Assembly: GCA_033182465.1 (NCBI GenBank)
Contig: CP137321.1
Coordinates: 1,674,001 to 1,738,000, forward strand
Length of the DNA stretch: 64,000 nucleotides
Direction: 5' to 3'
Source: Sanghuangporus weigelae
Lineage: Eukaryota; Basidiomycota; Agaricomycetes; Hymenochaetales; Hymenochaetaceae
Part shown: positions 58,389-64,000 of the stretch, one piece after another
Position numbering within the stretch: the first letter of the stretch is position 1
How the letters are laid out: every line of letters begins with the position of its first letter
The notes under the pieces: generated by a model
Databases searched by the model: none
What the model was told of the DNA's origin: nothing
What the model saw: the letters and a program-made list of their open reading frames with translations, nothing else
Made by a program: the position numbers and the translations under genes

Positions 58389-60151
58389 ATGTCCGCTCTC
58401 TTCCCTCCCGCCTCTCGTCCCAGGATTCACTCGGTCTCAACAGGCGTTCGTCCGCCCCTCTCCATATCCACTCTCGCCCGTTCTCCCGCAGTCTCATTTG
58501 CTGCCAAGGAGCTTGCTGACTCTGATTCCTCATCCCAGCCTTCGTCCCAAGCCGATTCCATTATTTCATCCTCGGCAAGCTCTCCACTCCCATCACCCGC
58601 ATTCATCCTTCCGCCTCGTCCATCTTCGAAAAATCACTCGGACGCTACGCGTGGACTCGTTCAAAGCATGTTTCCTGTGCTAGTATCTAGGACGGTAGAC
58701 CTATGGCGGACAGTTCGGTCGAAGGACGGCAAGCACTCGACAAACCTCTTCTCTTCTCCTGTTTCTTCTCCGCGGTCTTCGACAGAAACAGAATACATCT
58801 TGCCTTTGTCTGCTTCGCCGCAGAAATCTGCATTTGATGCTGCAGACTTGAATGTGCCGTCGCGTCCTCAGTCGCCTTATCGCCTGGTGCCGTTCCCATC
58901 GGTCGGTTTTTATTTGTTCATCATTTTCATGCAAGTTCTCATCATTGCATCCTTCTCAGGTGCATGCTTCGTTGCTGTTCGTCATCATTCTCTTCCCAAT
59001 ATCGAGCGCACTCGTGTTCTTTTGCATGTCAACTTTGCCCATCACATTTGCCTGGCCACGTACTCTATTCGATCTTGCGCAGCTTGGACGCGATCTGAGC
59101 TTGTATTCACGATCCGGATTTACATCGACTGCGCACATTGTAAGCGTCCTAGTCATTTCAGCCGTATGGAAACACGCTTGGTCAATCCCTGGGAGCGTTC
59201 TATGGGTAAGCAACATTTTGTCTTACAAACTCCTATGACACATAACTTATTTGTCCTGGTCTAAATTAGAATGTACTCGCGGGAGCACTTTTCCACCCCT
59301 TGCTCGCCACCTTACTCATGACAGTCACCACATCAGTCGGCTCGGTGTTCGCCACTCTGCTCGCCACGCCGCTTGCTCCAGTTCTGACGCGGGCCTTTCC
59401 TCGACCAATTGAACTCACCCGCGCGGCTTTGGAAGGATCATCCTTTTCCACTTCCAACTCGGTGCAACCCGAAGAATCTAAGACTTTCAGTGTAGCAACA
59501 TCACCGAGCGATAGCTCCCCGGCTTGGGTGCGACTATCGATTCTGCGTCTCGTCGGTATTGTTCCCTGGTCTGCACTTAATATCGCATGTGGCCTTACAG
59601 GAGTCGCTCTCCGCGACTGTCTTGCAGGCGCTTTCATCGGATGCCTTCCATGGACCGCCGTTACCTGTCAAATTGGCGATATTCTTCAAGCCGTGAACAA
59701 GGCACGCACCACAGCAACCGAAGTTGGAGTTGACGACGGCATCTCCAACACTGCGACTGTGTCGTCTGTTCTCGCTCAGCCATCAATGATTTTTGAGCTG
59801 GTCTTCTTGACTATTTTAAGCTTAGCTCCGATTCTATTTAGGGATCGTTTGCGGAGGCTCATTCCTTCTTCCGACGAAGCATCGACGGATGTGCCGGAGA
59901 CTGAGGAGTCCGAGGAGAAGGAAGTCACGGTCCGTTCCATCAGGCGAGGACGCCCGAATGCACTTGAATTACCGTCATTAGATGATGAAGAGAAGGACCT
60001 AGATCCTACTGGCAACGAACGCCGCGGAAGGCACTTGCAACGACAGAGATGGACGTGGAAGCGGCTCTCAATGAGTGTTCCGCGATGGAATACACTCAAC
60101 TCGCCCTTGCGATCCTCGTTTGCCCATGTCGATCGTGACGCTGCACGATAG
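58389..60151 (+). CDS. TVP38: Tvp38/VTT-domain membrane protein
   Basis: Three exons. The start MSALFPPASRPRIHSVSTG opens a disordered Ser/Pro-rich region of about 160 residues. The intron near 58903-58960 joins RLVPFPS to VHASLLFVIILFPISSALV. The VTT (SNARE-associated Golgi, DedA-like) domain follows with FAWPRTLFDLAQLGRDLS, HAWSIPGSVLW, then across the second intron NVLAGALFHPLLATLLMTV, SVGSVFATLLATPLAP and RLVGIVPWSALNIACGLTGV plus ALRDCLAGAFIGCLPW. The tail is charged and ends HVDRDAAR. Tvp38/TMEM64 proteins sit in the Golgi or ER, and some VTT proteins scramble phospholipids. Both introns keep frame and the gene looks intact. Confidence 0.88.
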
Positions 60152-61145
60152 GGATTTCCCGTTTGCGCTGTTACCTCGTCTTCTCGTCTCTCCGCACCAT
60201 TCGATTGACTACATCGTCCCATCGTTATCTTGGTTGGATTATTTATTTGGAGGCCAAACAAAGCAATTTACGATCTGTTAATGCCTTGACTCACGACCAT
60301 ACATACTATCGAAGCGCTCTAGTTGAAGGCACTCACGCCTACGCCCCGCTTGTGGCAATGACTGCTAATGCGATTTCCATACATGCATAAAAGCGTATTT
60401 GATTGCAACGCACAAAGGGCCGATGATTTTCTAGAGCATTGTTTTCCGTTTCTTTTTCATTTTCGCATCTGATTTCTGTTGCGCATTCTACCTGCGATAT
60501 CACCTATCTGTCCCATGTCTTCTTTTTTTCGGGGAGTTCACTTTGACATAATTCATCCGTTCCTATTTTCACCATTTCACTGCGTCGCTTTATCTTTCAT
60601 TAGTCGCTTTTACACCTGCATAATTCTCGGTAATTACAAAGCTATGTATCAGGTACTATCATTTCTTTCGGGTACTGCAAGTCTTTCTCGACTACTGTCG
60701 ATTTTTTGCTATCCGTGATATATCTGGATTCCTTTCGCCAATCATGTGCGCAGTTCCTTTTGTAATTGCAATGCTGCGATCTTGACCTTAACGTTCCCAC
60801 CGAGCTGCGGCAGTGCTGCGCCGCGGTGACGAGCGGTGACGCTCAGGCACTTCCGTGCCGAGCCCAGTCGGTCGGTCTCAGAATCCGCTGGCTGACTTTG
60901 CTACTTTGTTTCGCCCCAGCCTCCGATCCTGTAACGCTCCCTTGGCATTTTTGCGTTTGCTTTTGCTTTTTGATTCTTTGCACTTTCTTTTTCCGGTCTT
61001 ACTAGCTATGTTCATGAACATGTTCTATCCGGCTGTCAATGAAATAAAAGAAGGCAAATAGAGAAATCTTCTGGTTGTGTCCTGGTATTGAATGCAATTG
61101 GTTTCATTTGGGGGATGATATACGAAGTACAACAAAGACAAAGCA
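60152..61145. other. Convergent intergenic region, T-rich
   Basis: Shared 3' flank of the Tvp38-type gene and the HyuA gene. It is rich in TTTT and CTTT runs (about 60420-60720). A GAGCGGTGAC duplication lies near 60825-60845. I looked here for the missing HyuB half of 5-oxoprolinase on the minus strand and found no trace of it. Confidence 0.5.
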
Positions 61146-63999
61146 CTAGTGAAGCGTAATATACAGATGTTTGCGACAAAGAATAGCCTCTGAGCCCGGA
61201 ATAAGTACTATCGTCTGAGTGTTGTCTATAATCATCGCAGGTCCCTTCACTACATCACCAATATCCAATTTGTCGAGCAAGAAAATCGGCGTATCGTCTA
61301 TGCGGCCGACACCATCGAAATATACCGAATGTGTCTTGTCAGCTGCCGCTGCTGAGACTTGTCGTTTCTCGATTGTACGCAGTTCTTCGAATACTGAGGG
61401 TCCGAGGGAGTCGAAGGTCTTGCCGATTCCTCGTACCTTAAATTAAATTATCAATCAACGGCTACGAAGACTTGTAGCACTCAGAAAACTCACTTTTATA
61501 TCGTCAACTATAATATCCTTCGTATCAAGAAGGAATCCGAACTCCTCCTTGTACGTCTTCTTAAATGCGCACAAGAAATCTTCTTCCCCATTCACAGTTG
61601 TAGGGAGCACCATCAGAGCTGTGTCCGTCCCATCAAAGCGCATGTTCAGCATACGCTCAACTCGCACGCGTTTCCCTTCGAATCCTTGTCTTTTCAGTTC
61701 GGCACGAACCTCGCTTTCAAGTTTGTCGAGCCTCTGCTTAAGGTGAGGTTTATTCTCTGGAGTGTAAGACGTAGAGCTTGGTTCTTGACGCTCGAATGCC
61801 CTGAGAAATTCATTGAATCAGTATAATGCCGAAATTTCGATCGTGTACATACCGATCCGCTAGAGCCAGACCGTAAGCCGAAAGTATAGAGCTGTATCGA
61901 TGTATAAGGATTGTGGAAATCCCGAGTATATGCGCGATTTCACAGGCATGCTGCCCGCCGGCCCCACCAAAACTCGCCAATCTGCACGCGCGGTTTTAGA
62001 CGCAAGCTCTCGATGCTTGGAGGACAATAACGTACATATGACTTGAGGTGCTGTATCCTCGCGCTTCCGTCAAAGCTCGAATGGGCCTGCACATCGTCTC
62101 ATTTGCGATTTTTATAAATCTAGTAAATGTGATCGTCAGAAAGAACAGCAAACAATCGAATTGATCGCATATACCCATAAACGACTTCATCCAAGCTAAG
62201 CTCTTTTTCAAAGCTATGCGAGGAATTGACCTCGTCCTTTATCTTCTCAAAAAGAGTCCGAGAAGCTTCAATATCTAGAGGCTCCTTCTCCGATGAACCA
62301 AAGATCTTCGGGAAGTAATCGACGATAAGTCGACCAAGCATTAGATTCGCATCAGTCACAGCAAGAGGGCCACCTCTTCTATAGCAGGCCGGCCCAGGTA
62401 CGGCACCGGCGCTTTCTGGACCAGTCACGAATAGACCGTTACGGAAGGCGAGGCAGGATCCGCCACCAGCTGCGACTGTATTAATGTCGAGCTGTGGAGA
62501 CTGAATGGTCACTCCGGCTGTGGTTGTCTCATATACTGTCTCGTATCGTCCAGCAAAGCGGGATACGTCCGTGGAGGTACCACCAACATCAATTCTGAAG
62601 ATATCATAAGTAGCGCACCATAGCTGATAGATGTCTGAAAAACAACAAACCCAATGATCGGTGTCTTCTGCTTCACGTCCCAGCTCGTCAGAGCGTAGCC
62701 GACCACACCCCCTGCTGGACCGCTCAGAATGCTTTTAAGACCAGAGAAGTTGTTGAAGTCCAATAGTCCACCATCGCTTCCCATAAATTCGACTCGTGCA
62801 TTATCATCTCCGCCTTTCCTCAGTCTCTCATCGAATCCATTGAAAAAGCCTTCAAGGTATTCGTAAAGAATAGGCGTAAGGTACGCATCTGCCGTTGTTG
62901 AGACTCCTCGAGGCACCATTTTGATCATAGGAAGGAGCTGCGATGAGGCGGATATATGCTCGAACCCGACTTCTTGGGCTAACGACGCGACGAGCTTCTC
63001 GTGCTCAGGAAACGTGTACGAATGGACCAGGATTATTGCAATGGAACGATAGCCTTTATCATAAATATTCTTTAAATCAGTCCTGACCTGTTTCGGGTCT
63101 GCGGTACTTTAGCGTAGTGCCTTCGTTTGAAATTGCAGCATTCACGTACCAGGTTTCTTGAGGATCCGAACTGCCTCGCCAGAAATACCTCTGACTATTT
63201 CTCCAGGGCCTTCAGCATTGCCTTGTCCATCCCAGCCTGGACCGCGATAACCACGTATTACATTCCCATCCGCATCGAATTGGACAGCATGCTCAACCGC
63301 CTGGGGATCAGACGTATAACCCACCAGAGTGACGCGTTCATCAACTTCTAAGACCTCGGAATATAGTACGGATGGTCGCTTGATATTCAGATCAAATATT
63401 CTAGGTCGTGACTGGTTCCCGATGACGAGCAAGTCCTACAAGATCTCCATGAGAAACGGCATACACATAGGCGAATAGGTGGTGGGCATACCTTGAATCC
63501 CTTTGTAATGACCAGTGCATGCTTGTGCCCCTTCCTTTCCAGCAGTGCATTCGTTGCAACGGTTGTCGAGAGACGAACGTAATCTGCAAGGCGTTCCTCA
63601 TTCAGTTCTGCAAGATGCTCCTGAAAGTTGCTCATACTCACCGATTTTGTCTGTCGGCACCTTCTGGCCCCTGGGTATACTCTGATCTGTCACTGCTTCA
63701 AGGACTCTCCGAATACCTTCAGTCGGTGCATCCTTATAGTTGCCTGGATCCTGAGATACTGGACGAACATCAATAGATGGGAACGGGAATACTCAAGCTG
63801 AAACACGGACAGAGCTTGACAACTATCTCCTTTCTCTCGTCCGGGCTGTCAGGATCAGGACATGATCTGGTTTACAGATACTGGCTCGTTATCGGAAAAC
63901 AGCAAGGATAGCTGGTGGCTGGACATACGCATGAACATCGCAGAACGTTCCTCCTCTATCGGCGCAAATCCGAATACTCCGATCCGGTATATTCGCCAT
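61146..63999 (-). CDS. 5-oxoprolinase-type HyuA protein lacking HyuB
   Basis: The first codon is at 63999, one base from the right edge, so the gene is complete. It starts [22 protein letters not shown], the conserved 5-oxoprolinase N-terminus. Further HyuA blocks are [118 protein letters not shown] and [15 protein letters not shown]. It stops at [10 protein letters not shown], just where HyuA ends and the HyuB half would begin in full-length fungal oxoprolinases (about 1,270-1,300 residues). Here there are roughly 750 residues. The family cleaves 5-oxoproline or hydantoins with ATP. Whether this half works alone or with a separate HyuB is unknown. About ten exons. Confidence 0.9.
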
Positions 64000-64000
64000 G

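Noticed and set aside
60152-61145. Possible remnant of the HyuB half of 5-oxoprolinase
   Set aside because: Minus-strand frames were read here and none shows HyuB blocks. The sequence is T-rich non-coding.
1-64000. Transposons, retroelements, tRNAs, rRNAs and CRISPR arrays
   Set aside because: I looked through the gaps for transposase, integrase or reverse-transcriptase motifs, terminal repeats, tRNA-like TTCGA arms and spaced repeats, and saw none.

Overview
This window is nuclear DNA of a filamentous basidiomycete, most likely an agaricomycete. The evidence is dense genes on both strands, each split by many 45-80 nt GT-AG introns, together with fungal families such as Fmp27, DUF2985-type membrane proteins, Hos3, FEX and Tvp38. 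The two-module secreted/TM protein at 26.2 kb is typical of agaricomycetes. Reading frames were followed across introns by hand. Gene ends and family calls are firmer than the inner exon borders. I saw no tRNA, rRNA, CRISPR array, retroelement or DNA transposon.

Layout. 0-8 kb (mostly minus): a small basic protein, a hormone-sensitive-lipase-type alpha/beta hydrolase with a regulatory-looking insertion, and a dual-specificity phosphatase. 7.8-10.5 kb: methionine synthase MET6 (+). 11-23 kb (minus): a DUF2985-type membrane protein and the very large bridge-like lipid-transfer protein FMP27. 23.7-25.9 kb: DNA polymerase epsilon subunit B (DPB2, minus), with G1/S-type MCB boxes upstream. 26-36.5 kb: a single-pass surface protein, histone deacetylase HOS3, a PHAF1/UPF0183 protein, a pyrimidine 5'-nucleotidase, ribosomal protein eL6 and the mitochondrial insertase COX18. 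36.8-41.5 kb: a small four-helix membrane protein, the fluoride exporter FEX, a TspO/MBR protein whose 3' end overlaps FEX, and a Tma17-like chaperone. 41.9-48.8 kb: a tandem trio of anion:cation-symporter MFS transporters, with the middle copy a decayed, internally deleted pseudogene. 49.1-57.1 kb (minus): an EF-hand mitochondrial carrier and a giant disordered Ser/Pro-rich protein. 58.4-64 kb: a Tvp38/VTT membrane protein (+) and, converging on it, a 5-oxoprolinase-type gene with only the HyuA half.

Most genes are unrelated housekeeping functions, not a pathway cluster. I found no clear new defence or biosynthetic system. The items most worth a second look are the stand-alone HyuA, the MCB boxes and GC-AG intron of DPB2, the SxIP-like motifs in the giant disordered protein, the insertion inside the lipase, the decayed transporter in the tandem array, and the FEX/TspO overlap.
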